Shown here in pieces: positions 11,434 to 21,112 of a DNA stretch of 64,000 bases. Under the pieces are notes generated by a model, which saw nothing but the letters and a program-made list of their open reading frames with translations, was not told where the DNA came from and did not search any database. Source of the DNA: Mercurialis annua (lineage: Eukaryota; Streptophyta; Magnoliopsida; Malpighiales; Euphorbiaceae). Each line of letters starts with the position of its first letter. Positions within the stretch are counted from its first letter, which is position 1. The position numbers and the translations under genes are program-made. The stretch is from positions 71,575,665-71,639,664 of the forward strand of contig NC_065570.1 in assembly GCF_937616625.2 (NCBI RefSeq), read 5' to 3'.

Positions 11434-12254
11434 TGCCTATATAATCCGCCCCACACCCCCACAACACATACCAAACAAAGAAAATTCTCACAACCCGAAA
11501 ATCTAAGGAGTGAAATATAATAGTTCGAGTGAGTCGGTTATTATTTCGGAGCACGGAAAATTTTTTGGATCGAGGTGTTTTTATTTCGGAGCTAAACAAA
11601 AATATATTTTGGAGCTAAGGAGTTATATTTTTTATTCGATACTAATTATTTTGGAGGACTACAAGAGGTTAGTACGTTTAATTTTTCATTTATTGCTTTA
11701 AATAATTTTAGTGTTAGTAAATATTAGAAATGCATATATAAATTTAATTATAATGTAGGAAAATGTTAGATTTTAATTATAATTTAGAATGCATGTAGAA
11801 ATTTACTTATAATGTAGAAAATTATTATTAGCTATTAATTATAATTTAGAAATATATGTGTAATATAAAAAAATTAGATAATATTTATAATTGTTTTAAT
11901 TATTAATATTGTTGTTGTTAAAAATTGTTGTAGTTTACAAAAATATTGTTAATTGTTAAAAAAATTAGATCTCAATATTAGGATATGTTTAATTCAATTT
12001 TAGAATATTTGAAAAAAAAAATTAGAAATAAAGTAATAGTAATTCGATTGATATGTTAAAGCTATAAATTTAAGATTTCCATTTTAAATATAACGGTGAC
12101 ATGTTTGCTGTTTATTAATTAGAAATGACGGTGACAGCGGCGAGAGCCCTCCGGTACCCAGACAGTTTCACTCGATCACAGACAGCTCGCGGCACCGACG
12201 AGAGACTCACGGTTTGAGGATACAGAGACCGAGGACTCGTAGATATGAGGATTA
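11434..12254 (+). other. Remnant transcription unit inside the palindrome element
   Basis: A TATA-like CTATATAATCC (about 11438) is followed by a C-rich leader, an exon-like stretch to about 11668 ending at a possible donor (AGGTTAGTA), an AT-rich intron-like region, and an acceptor-like TTAATTAG at about 12114-12121. After that comes a GC-rich block, 12122-12254, that is open in one frame and ends in TAG. The translation (NDGDSGESPPVPRQFHS..., rich in Arg and Ser) matches no family I recognise. The arrangement looks like the promoter and last exon of an element-borne gene whose middle was deleted. This is inference from base composition and splice-like sites only. Confidence 0.35.
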
Positions 12255-12597
12255 GATTTCATATTTTTCTTTATTTATCGATTTTTGTATTTTAGTATAT
12301 GTTGTATGTTTACTATATTATGTATATTATATTCGTGTGTTATAATTGTTATTTTTTTATCAGTGTCTGTTAAAATCATTAGTTAAATAAAATAAATATT
12401 TATATCGTCTGTTAAATTTTGTCGTTTATTTATAAGCGTTTGTTAAATTCAGTATCGTCTGTTAAAATCATTAGTTAATATCGACTGTTAATATCGTCTG
12501 TTAAAATCATTAGTTAGATAAAATAAAATTATTTTATATTATTTTTAGTTTATAATTATTTAAATAATTTTTTATTTTTAAAAAATTAATAATCAGC

Positions 12598-12812
12598 AAT
12601 GATTGGGCAATTTAGTGCCCGATCATTGCTGCCCCAATGATTGGGGAGACAAAACTGTCTCCCCAATCATTGGGGAAGCGTGTTCCGCATTCCTAGAATG
12701 CGGAACACGCTTTAATCAGCTGATTATTAATTAATCAGCTGATTAACTGGTTCCGCATTCTAGGAATGCGGCGGTGGTCCCAGGCACTCTTCTGGAATTA
12801 ATTCCAGAAGAG
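12598..12812. repeat. Right palindrome array
   Basis: Mirror array of the left end. It includes a perfect 44-bp hairpin (12632-12675, 20-bp arms, CCCCAATGATTGGGGAGACA) that has no counterpart on the left, a core hairpin at 12676-12712, AATCAGCTGATT palindromes and a perfect 26-bp palindrome at 12787-12812. Confidence 0.9.
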
Positions 12813-12863
12813 GCACAAGACTGGAATTTTGGGTGCCTCAAATATCAAAAACCCAATTTTATA

Positions 12864-15340
12864 CAAATGAATAGCAAGGTTCCTAATTGTCACTATAATT
12901 TAGTTACAGAATGAAACCTGTGATTGGCCAATTGATGATTGTGTTTGAATCTCCTTTGCTTCTTTCTGATTTTTATACCACTCCTATGTTTATGCTAGAA
13001 TTGAGATTTTTGTTTATTGGTCGCGTATTTGAACAATTTTGGATTTTTTGATTAATGACAATATCTAAATTTTATTAATTTTTTTCAGGGCGCTATCTAT
13101 ATCAATTCATAACTAAAATATATTAAAACTATAATTTTATAACTATATATATCATAAATTCTTTTGTCAAAGTAAAATTATATAACAATGATATAAATGC
13201 AATACCTAATTTGATTTTTTTTATGAAGCACACAACATATGGACATGGTGGTTATATGCGACACCACGTCAGGCCTGATATGAAAGCGGTTAGAAAAGAG
13301 ATGGTGGTTCTATGCGATTTATATACTAGACTAAACACTTAACGCGGGGCCACATAAAATCATCATATCTTGTATGCTTAATAGCATTAAAAAGAATTAT
13401 TCGGTGTCTATGTTGCTATTATATAAGTCTATTTTGACGAGAGGTACTTTGTAAAATTGTAATTCATATATTTAATATTATAGTCACAAATTAGAAGTTA
13501 GTTACCGTGCTATGAGAAAAGAAAGTTCATGTTAGCTTGACGCGACAAATTATATATAAACTATATACTAAGTTGGATAGCATTTTAGTTGAAGCTGTCA
13601 TCAATAAATTCATAGAAGTGTAGGTTTCAAAATGGAAAAGAAAATTACCAATATTAAGTATTCAAATTGATGTGAAGTTTTGTCGGCAATTATTAAAGAC
13701 CAAAAATTGTATGGTGGGTGGCATTGTAAGATACTAGTACAAAGCTTCAATAAAAAAAATCATAATCAGATGATAAGTAAGTACAACTGTAAATTTGGTG
13801 TGATTATATACATAAACCACCAATTGGTACTACATAATTGTTAATCTAGTTGTTTTGTGTGAACCTAGTAGATGGTTAGACATTATGAAATTTTTAGTTA
13901 TTAAGGCTGATTTGAAAGGTATAATTAATTGATTGAATTGATCTTTCACTGTTCAGGACTAATTTGCAACTAAAAGTTGTGCTTATCTCACAATTTTTTT
14001 ATTTTCATAATTAGTAGTTTCAAACAAAATTCATGGGTTGATAACCCGTCACTTTCCGATGCATATATACACAATCTTAGTCTAAATAATTGAAAAACAG
14101 TTAGCAATTAGAATTATCCTTTAGTTTACTCATTTGGTTAATATACAGTAGATTTAAATGGGATAGGAATACAATACCATGAAAATTTTGCAGATAAACA
14201 AAGAAAAAGAAAAACTGGTTCGAAATGTAGACAGCACCATAAATATAATTCTAACAGTGTTCAGGGCTGGTATTGGCTCGGTTTCAGATTTAATAGGTTT
14301 CGAGCTGGTTTTGACCGGGATGACTTCAGCCCGAACCAGTCCGACCAGGGCTAGGATAGTCTTTTCATCGGCCTGAACCAATCCGTGAACAGGACTAGGA
14401 TAGTCTTATCATCGGCCCTTTCTATTTTAAGTTAAGATTATCACATGAGAAAGGGAGCAGTATGTGACAAGAGAATCCTATACCTAAAGCCTAAAATCAT
14501 ATATGATGATGTATTAATCTTCTATCTTTCATAATGTTTTAAGGAGCAATTTTTCACCCAAATGTCGTACCACGTCATTCGTGCAAAATACAATTAAAAT
14601 GTGTGAATTATGCGAATTTTGTTTATAATAATTACAGAAACATTTAATATTCTAAAATTTGCACATTTTGTTAATTTGCTGCATTTTAGATGATATGTCA
14701 TAATAATTGGGTGAAAACATTATTCTGTTTTAGTAAGAGATAATCTGAGATTTATATGGGCAGTGGCATGGTTTGTTCATTAGCAAACCATTTGTTGTCT
14801 TATTTTCTGGTGTGATGATTGTGATTCCTTAAAATTATAAGTAGCATCCTTTTTTATTAAAATAATTAGGAAAAATTATCTGTCTAAATCAAAATAATAA
14901 TTAAAAAAAACAAATAAGACACCGCCATGTCAAACATAGCCTCAATCCTCATGTCCTATTCAAGAAAATTCACTAATATTTCATTTCAGTAGTATACATC
15001 CAGATTTATAAAGTTACTTAAGTTGTAAAGTGAAAAGAAAAAGTATGCAATAAGATTACAAACGATTGGGGAGTACAAAATGTGAAGGGCTCCATGAAAG
15101 ACCATAGCCAGGCCTGTTATAGCTCCGCTGCTATGGGTCACACCTATGCTCTTTTCAGCACGTCTCATCCCATGCATAACCGCAGGTTCTTGCCAACTTG
15201 TCCAGTTAAATTTGGCACATGCCACACTCGCCCACCAATATCGCGCCTGGTGGTCATGCAAATCGCTTGGATCACCAGAAAAAAATGGCACGCTTCGGCT
15301 CATCCCTCACAGCCTGCAGGGATGTTATTTCTCATGCCAA
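12864..15340. other. Intergenic region upstream of the glycine-rich protein gene
   Basis: AT-rich and without a recognisable gene. A short tandem duplication of a GACTAGGATAGTCTT-like unit lies at 14350-14420. An imperfect inverted repeat at about 14545-14715, with TTTTCACCCAA at the ends, may be an old MITE. A 105-codon open frame on the minus strand (14986-15303) overlaps the promoter of the next gene and resembles nothing known to me. Confidence 0.4.
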
Positions 15341-15347
15341 AGTTACA

Positions 15348-15354
15348 TATATAT
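15348..15354 (+). promoter_or_regulatory. TATA box of the glycine-rich protein gene
   Basis: TATATAT lies 89-95 bp before the chosen ATG, giving a leader of about 60 bases. Confidence 0.5.
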
Positions 15355-15442
15355 GCACCACTATGCAAAGCTCAAATTACGTGACACAGGTGAATTTCAC
15401 TTTTTATTTTCTTTGTTTACTTTGACACGGGGAGAAAAAGTC

Positions 15443-15853
15443 ATGGCAAGAAAAAATGCGGTATCATGGCCTTTAGCTCTGCTGGTTAGTTTTCTGCTTC
15501 TTGAAGTTGTGGTACAAGGAAGGTTAATGGATGGAGACGTCAATATGGGCCATGAGATTCGCAGAATCAACCGTGGAAAGGCTGGCCATCACCCCCTTGC
15601 TGTCGGTTATGGTTATGGTTATGGCTATGGTTCAGGTGGTGGCACGGGAGGATGGAGTGGTCCGGCAGGAGGTGGTGAAGGTGGAGGTGCTGGGGCTGGG
15701 ACTGGCTTTGGTCAAGGTGGGGGCAACAGCCAAGGAGGTGGTTCTAGTTATGGTGGAGGAAATGGATATGGGTCAGGGTCAGGATACGGGGGAGGCAAAG
15801 GTGGTCATTACAAGGCAACCAGTTCTCTGTCTGCTTCAGAACATATGTCTTAA
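15443..15853 (+). CDS. Secreted glycine-rich protein
   Basis: A single-exon gene for 136 residues. The ATG at 15443 begins a clear signal peptide (MARKNAVSWPLALLVSFLLL, about 1-28). A short charged segment (DGDVNMGHEIRRINRGKAGHH) follows, then a YGYGYGYG run and about 70 residues dominated by Gly with Ser, Tyr and Ala (GGGEGGGAGAG, GYGSGSGYGGGKGG), and a Ser-rich tail. Such proteins are usually exported to the cell wall, where the tyrosines may be cross-linked; that role is inferred from class. There are no cysteines in the mature part and no RNA-binding domain, which excludes the Cys-rich and RRM classes of glycine-rich proteins. A longer upstream in-frame extension exists but would bury the signal peptide and cross the TATA box. 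Confidence 0.85.
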   Translation: MARKNAVSWPLALLVSFLLLEVVVQGRLMDGDVNMGHEIRRINRGKAGHHPLAVGYGYGYGYGSGGGTGGWSGPAGGGEGGGAGAGTGFGQGGGNSQGGGSSYGGGNGYGSGSGYGGGKGGHYKATSSLSASEHMS

Positions 15854-16616
15854 CTCTTTTAAACTTTTAACATCCAAAATTCCAATATAGTCAATAAGGA
15901 TGAATTTTCTCTAGTCATTATAATTTAGCAATTCTGTAGCTTATCCAAGCTTATCGTTAACTCTAATTCCACCAATTTAGAGAAATTCATGAATGTAGAT
16001 GAAAATCGTTTTACAAAAACTTACTACAAGAAATCCAAATCTAATAAAATTGGTTAATCTATATGAAATGCTGGAATCAGAACCAAGTGATAAGGATTTA
16101 GATGGCAAAGAAGGGTCAATGGGACATCATCTTTTAACCAGTAATTTAAAACGTGAGGGGTATTGTTAGACATCCCTCCAAGTAATTTAAAAACTGGTTC
16201 ACGTAATGTAATATCAGTATTTTCTTTTTCTTTTTTCTTTTTTAAGTCAAAGAATTTAATATCAGGAGATTAAATAAGAGTAACAAAGAACTCACAGAAG
16301 CAATCTCGAAAAGAATGAGCATTAACAGAAGATAACAATACTAATTTCATTCGACTATCCCAGCCATCCATTTAATTAAATGAAGATAAATATATTACAG
16401 GAAATTTATTTACATCAACAAGTTCTGATTACCACACAGCAATTTTAGACAATATAGCTAATTATAGACAAATTATAGATAACACAGACCAGGGAAATCC
16501 CTTACAAACTTGAGATCATTTTTATTATCGGCAACGAGTATTAGTTACACTTGTTTCTGGTCAAGCAAATAGAGAATGACCATTTGGGTTGGGACAGTCG
16601 AGCAGCAAACAAAAGC
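15854..16616. other. Spacer between convergent genes
   Basis: AT-rich and non-coding. It should hold the 3' ends of the glycine-rich protein gene and the acyl-CoA-binding protein gene. I see no repeats with clear ends. Confidence 0.5.
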
Positions 16617-19286
16617 TCATTCTTTAGCCTGAAAATTTAAGCCCGACTCAGTTAAATGCAGTTCAAAAATTGTATTGCAAGAACAACCCAACCATGAGTA
16701 AATCAATTGACATAATTTAGCTGAAACAAAAGGAGTGACCTGATATAATAAATCATCATGGAAGTTCACATTTCGAATTTTTGAGTAAACATGTTATGAT
16801 ATAACAAACATCATGCTGAGCGAATCAAAATATGGCCAGAAAGGAAAGTTGGGAAAACTGACTGATTAGTCTACGAGAACAACTAAGCAAGTGCTTTCCT
16901 AGTGTACTTGATGGTTGAGTAGCAATGACAAGAGGAGATTACATCCTCAACGTTGCTAAATCACTAATGTACAAACTTACCATAAACTGCATATTGTTAA
17001 GTATTATTCTATATTTATGCATTGTCTTAAGAGTTGTAAAAATATTTCAAGGAAAAAAAAATTGCCCAAGAATCTTAGTTGCACCTAAGCTTAAGTTGAA
17101 GATAACACCATGTTAGATGTTCCAATAAGAGACGGTTTGATCTAACAATGCAGAGTTCAATCAGCAGGAAAATTGTATAACTATATCATTTTACAAGTAA
17201 ATTTCTGTCATCACTAGATTTCTAATTGTTCTTAGCAAAAATGAGTATTATGCAAGAGAAAATACAGGCTCCAAACTATTATTAAACACTACATTAATTC
17301 AAACTCTTTTTATTTATAAATGAAGGTTTATATTTGATGACATTTAATGATAGAACATAAAACAAAATACACATACCCTGGTTTGCAGGTTTGGACCTTC
17401 AGTCGAGTCTTTTTTCTCAATGTGAGGCGTCTCTTCTGAAGTCCTACGGAAGAAAACATTGACAGAGAATGATAAGACTTGAAAGAAGGCTGCTATAAAA
17501 ACAGATAATTTAAGTCAATTGAAACAGGAGTAATAAATTCCAATCAATACCTTTCTGTAATGCTTGAACCATTGGAAGAAGATGTACTTAAATCTGAGGC
17601 CAACACGCCCGGATTTTCTGCCTCAGATGATCCAGGTTCATCATTGCCCTGTAATATAGCATTGAGAAAATGTTCCCCTAGAGTTGAAAGTCAACAAAGG
17701 AACCAAAATAAAATTGCATTATGCCGCAATGGAGATACTTACATTGGATGTGTCATCCATCCAACCAGGGACCTTAGCCGATACAAGGGCAACATATTGC
17801 TCCATAGCCACCTCCGGATTCATATTTCCCAGCCTTTGCCAAGCATTCCTTGCACAACGTAAGCAGCGCCCTCCATCACTCACACATAGCAGCTGTCAAC
17901 CCTGTTATTATAACTATCTATCAAACTATACCGTATAATTTGGTATAGGTAGGCCTTATGGTGTTCTTTTTGCAGATTCCGTTTTGTTAATCTTAGGCGG
18001 ACAGATTTGTTAATAGAGGTGGATGGCTGCTGAAGACATTTTATATGTCTAATAAGCTGTCTAGCTTTTAGAAATAAATGAGGCATGAGGAGTAGGAAAA
18101 GGATAAGAAATGGATAGGCACAAGGGAACAAGGTAGATGGTGATAACAGTTGGAACTTGGAACCACATGAGACCATCTCAACTTGCCAAAGGAAGACAAA
18201 ATGGCTAATACCTAAGTTTTTTTTGTTTTCTTGTTGCTAGAAAACAATCTAGTAGATGTAAGGAGAATGGGATAAGGACAAGAAGATACAAAAATGACAT
18301 TTTCATTTTACATCCCCCAAGTAAATTACTAATTTCTTTAATGTTTTTTAACAGTCTCATCATAGTTTTTCTGGTTCATGACTCAAGCTTGATTGTTTTT
18401 TATGTGCACAGGAATTTGTTGTTCAACTTCAATATATCTATATTGCTCCATTTTCAAATATTTTCTCCATTATTAAAGTTAAGCATCTAGAGTTCATTCA
18501 CTTAAATGTAACAAACAGCAACAGCAAAACATAACAAAACCATAAAATGAAAAAAAGAGAAGGTATACTGGAAGTATAATAATACCACTTGGCTCGAGCA
18601 GCAAAATGAAGCGGCATAGGAGGCTGCTCGCGGCATGGACCTTCAGTAGCTACTTTATGAAGAGCATAAAGTTCCATTCGCAAACCTTCTTCATCTTTCA
18701 CATCTCCACATTCCACAAATTTAGCTGCTTCTGCAAACATCTTTTCCAATTCAGTCCTCTCAATCCCTTCCCAATCATCATCAATTTCAACGACTTCTAT
18801 TTTCTTTTCATCCTTTTCTTTATCAAAGTCCAATACTGCTCCAATGATCTCATCCAAAACGACGTCGTTGCAAGCAGAGGATTTTTCTATTTCAACCGTT
18901 TCAGTTTCTCTGTTTTCTATAACTAAAACATCTTCTGACGATATTAATTTTGTCTGCAATTCCGTTTCAATTACTTCATCGGCGTAAACTGATTTCGATT
19001 CTCCTGATAATTTATCGACTGTCGTTGAAAAATCCTGGACGAATTCGACTCGTTTCTCACTTTTCAACCCCTCAGTTGTCAAATTATCATGAAATGATAG
19101 CTCCTCCATGGTAATCTCATCCATTTCTCCACTGGTATTAGCTTGATCGAGATTTTGAGTATTTGATAACTCCGGTTTATTACTATTATTAGAATCAGCA
19201 GCACCTAAAGAAACAAGTTTAGCAATGAGAAACGAAAATAGAACAGCGACAATAACCGTCACGAAAAGCTCTTGAAGCAACTCCAT
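16617..19286 (-). CDS. Acyl-CoA-binding domain protein, ACBP3-like
   Basis: Five exons in consistent phase encode 327 residues: 18586-19286, 17743-17848, 17551-17648, 17377-17443 and 16617-16628. The N-terminus (MELLQELFVTVIVAVLFSFL) is a membrane anchor or signal peptide. A long acidic, low-complexity region follows (about 30-170), then an acyl-CoA-binding domain at about 172-270 with the landmarks LYALHKVATEGPC, RAKWNAWQRLG and AMEQYVALVSAKVPGW. The C-terminal tail is Ser- and Glu-rich. This layout matches plant ACBP3-type proteins, which bind long-chain acyl-CoA and some phospholipids and sit in the endomembrane or apoplast. The Tyr of the usual LYxLYK motif is His here. The last exon of 12 bases is the least certain; read-through of exon 4 would end the protein a few residues later. 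Confidence 0.88.
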
Positions 19287-19587
19287 TATCTTCGAAAAAT
19301 GAAGAAGATGTTAATAATAATATTATGAGAAGAGGTAGGTAGAGGGAGATGAAAGAAAAGTAATGACTACGGAATGGAAGTTAATTGAAAATAGGGGATA
19401 TTTGCTGAGAAGAGCAAAGCATATTCTGCCTGCTTTCTCTTTTTCACTTTCGCCTTTTATTTCTTCTTCTTCTTCTTCTTTTATTTAAAAGACTTTTGAT
19501 GAAGCTCAAAAACATTGAATATTTTCAAAAATTAAATGCTGAATTAATTTTTATTTAAAGGTATTTTAATTTAAAAGTTTCAGATTA
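19287..19587. other. Upstream region of the acyl-CoA-binding protein gene
   Basis: Contains the 5' leader, with a TTCTTC microsatellite at about 19459-19480. No gene or clear TATA box is seen. Confidence 0.4.
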
Positions 19588-19760
19588 TCTATACTATATA
19601 TAATCTAATACTATCAATTAAAAAATATTAAACTATTAATAAATTATTTCTAATATTAAATAAAATAAATTATTTCTAATTAACTATTATTTTAAATATA
19701 ATTTGATAATTTAACAAGTTACACTACGAGACATGTGTGAAACACGTAAAGCGACACTAG
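19588..19760 (+). mobile_element. Small Helitron
   Basis: Starts TCTATACTATATATAATC after an A and ends CTAG before a T, the host bases expected for Helitron insertion between A and T. Just before the end lies a short GTGTGAAACAC hairpin, as at Helitron 3' ends. Its first 15 bases and its 3' end resemble the neighbouring Helitron. At 173 bp it is non-autonomous. Confidence 0.6.
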
Positions 19761-19806
19761 TAGCTATTAAAATACATAAAATAAATATAATAGTTAGTAA
19801 TCTATA

Positions 19807-21112
19807 TCTATACTATATATAAAAGCACGGATGGTGGGGGGACAGACAAATTTACTAAATAACCCTGTATAATTTATAACTATTTAGAAACCTATTTAAA
19901 GACTTTATAGTCATTTAACAATTAAACAATCAATTTAATTATTAAAAAATCGAGTACTGATGTATTATTACTACTTTAATAATGCAAGAGAGACATGGCT
20001 AAATACTAAGTTCATTATCAATACAACACAAACTCTCTCTCGATTTTTCTACAATTCTTTAATTGTTTACGTTCATGTACTATAAACTTCAAAAGCTCTA
20101 CATTATAAGGAGATCAATTACCAAAATTCTACATGTCTGCTTATTATTTGCTTAATATCCTTGCAACTCTCTGTTAAAAGAACACACAAGACATATTTTA
20201 AATAAAAAAATTAAGCTTACAATAATGCATGATAAACATGACATAAATTATTGACATTCAACAATTAAACAGCCATAAACAATTTTATTTTAAACCTAAA
20301 TTTATATGTGCAAGTATGTGATGATGTTGTTCTGTTAGTTTAGTTGAAGGATATGTGCCCAACTAATTTTGCCAAATGAGATGTAATATTATCGATCTGT
20401 TGGTTCATGATTCCCAGAACAGTAATCGGTAGTGACAAAGTAATTTTCTTTTATTTTTTATAATTAAAAAGAAAAATTACATTTAAATTAAAAAAATAAT
20501 TTTATTGATATAAAAATAAGTTACTGCATGTGATCCTATTATTGCTCTGATAATAATGCTTCCTAATAATAACCATTACAACAATATTTTAGCTACTATT
20601 TTAATTATTTGATAAAATATAAAAATACACAATTATTCTATTAGTTTTTTTTAGATAAATGAATTATTCTATTAGTTAAGTACCATTCTTCAATATTATT
20701 TTAAATTATATAAAAATATCATGAAAGGTAAACAAATTTCAACTGCAAATTATAAATAAAAGCAATGTAATTGTTAATGGATGTAAGTGTTTCCAAGGAT
20801 TTTTGAGTCGAGATTTAATTTATTAGTTTTTCATAATCTAATTAATTTAACATTATTCATCTACAAAAATAATTTAGTATCAATTATACATAAAATATAT
20901 TAATATAATTATAATAAATTATAAATAAATAATATCGATATCAATTAATTTAAAAAATTAAGTATTATTTTTATCTCTAATAAAAACTCTAAATAATTTG
21001 AAATTAATCATATGAAATACATACGTTGGTAATAAATATAATAAATCTAATTAATATATAACTTGACGAGTCAAGTTACGAGCCACGTGTGTAGCACGTA
21101 ATGCGAAACTAG
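19807..21112 (+). mobile_element. Non-autonomous Helitron
   Basis: Starts TCTATACTATATATAAAAGC after an A and ends GCGAAACTAG before a T. The subterminal ACGTG-TGTAG-CACGT hairpin sits 9 bases before the end. It carries no Rep/helicase coding sequence; the 1.3-kb interior is AT-rich. The shared termini with the small copy 47 bp upstream support the call. Confidence 0.65.

Larger units (their letters stand above)
11140..12854. mobile_element. Mutator-like element with arrays of palindromes at both ends
   Basis: A 1715-bp element with termini GGGTTTTTGATATTTG in inverted orientation and an exact 9-bp duplication AATTTTATA (11131-11139 and 12855-12863). Each end carries consecutive, separate hairpins. 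Left: 11152-11176, 11192-11217, 11230-11260, 11263-11291, 11292-11309, 11313-11326, 11330-11360, 11387-11423. Right: 12598-12627 (one mismatch), 12632-12675, 12676-12712, 12713-12746 (two), 12753-12771, 12787-12812. Most share arms built on TTCCGCATTC with a 3-base loop (TAG, CTA or TTA). No transposase is present. The middle holds a promoter-like block and exon-like segments. This layout is not typical of ordinary Mutator MITEs. Confidence 0.88.

Noticed and set aside
14986..15303. 105-codon minus-strand open frame
   Set aside because: It resembles no family I know, overlaps the promoter region of the glycine-rich protein gene and has other open frames opposite; not supported as a gene.
15146..15442. 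Upstream extension of the glycine-rich protein frame
   Set aside because: The extension would place 99 residues before a clear signal peptide and would cross the TATA box; the ATG at 15443 is preferred.
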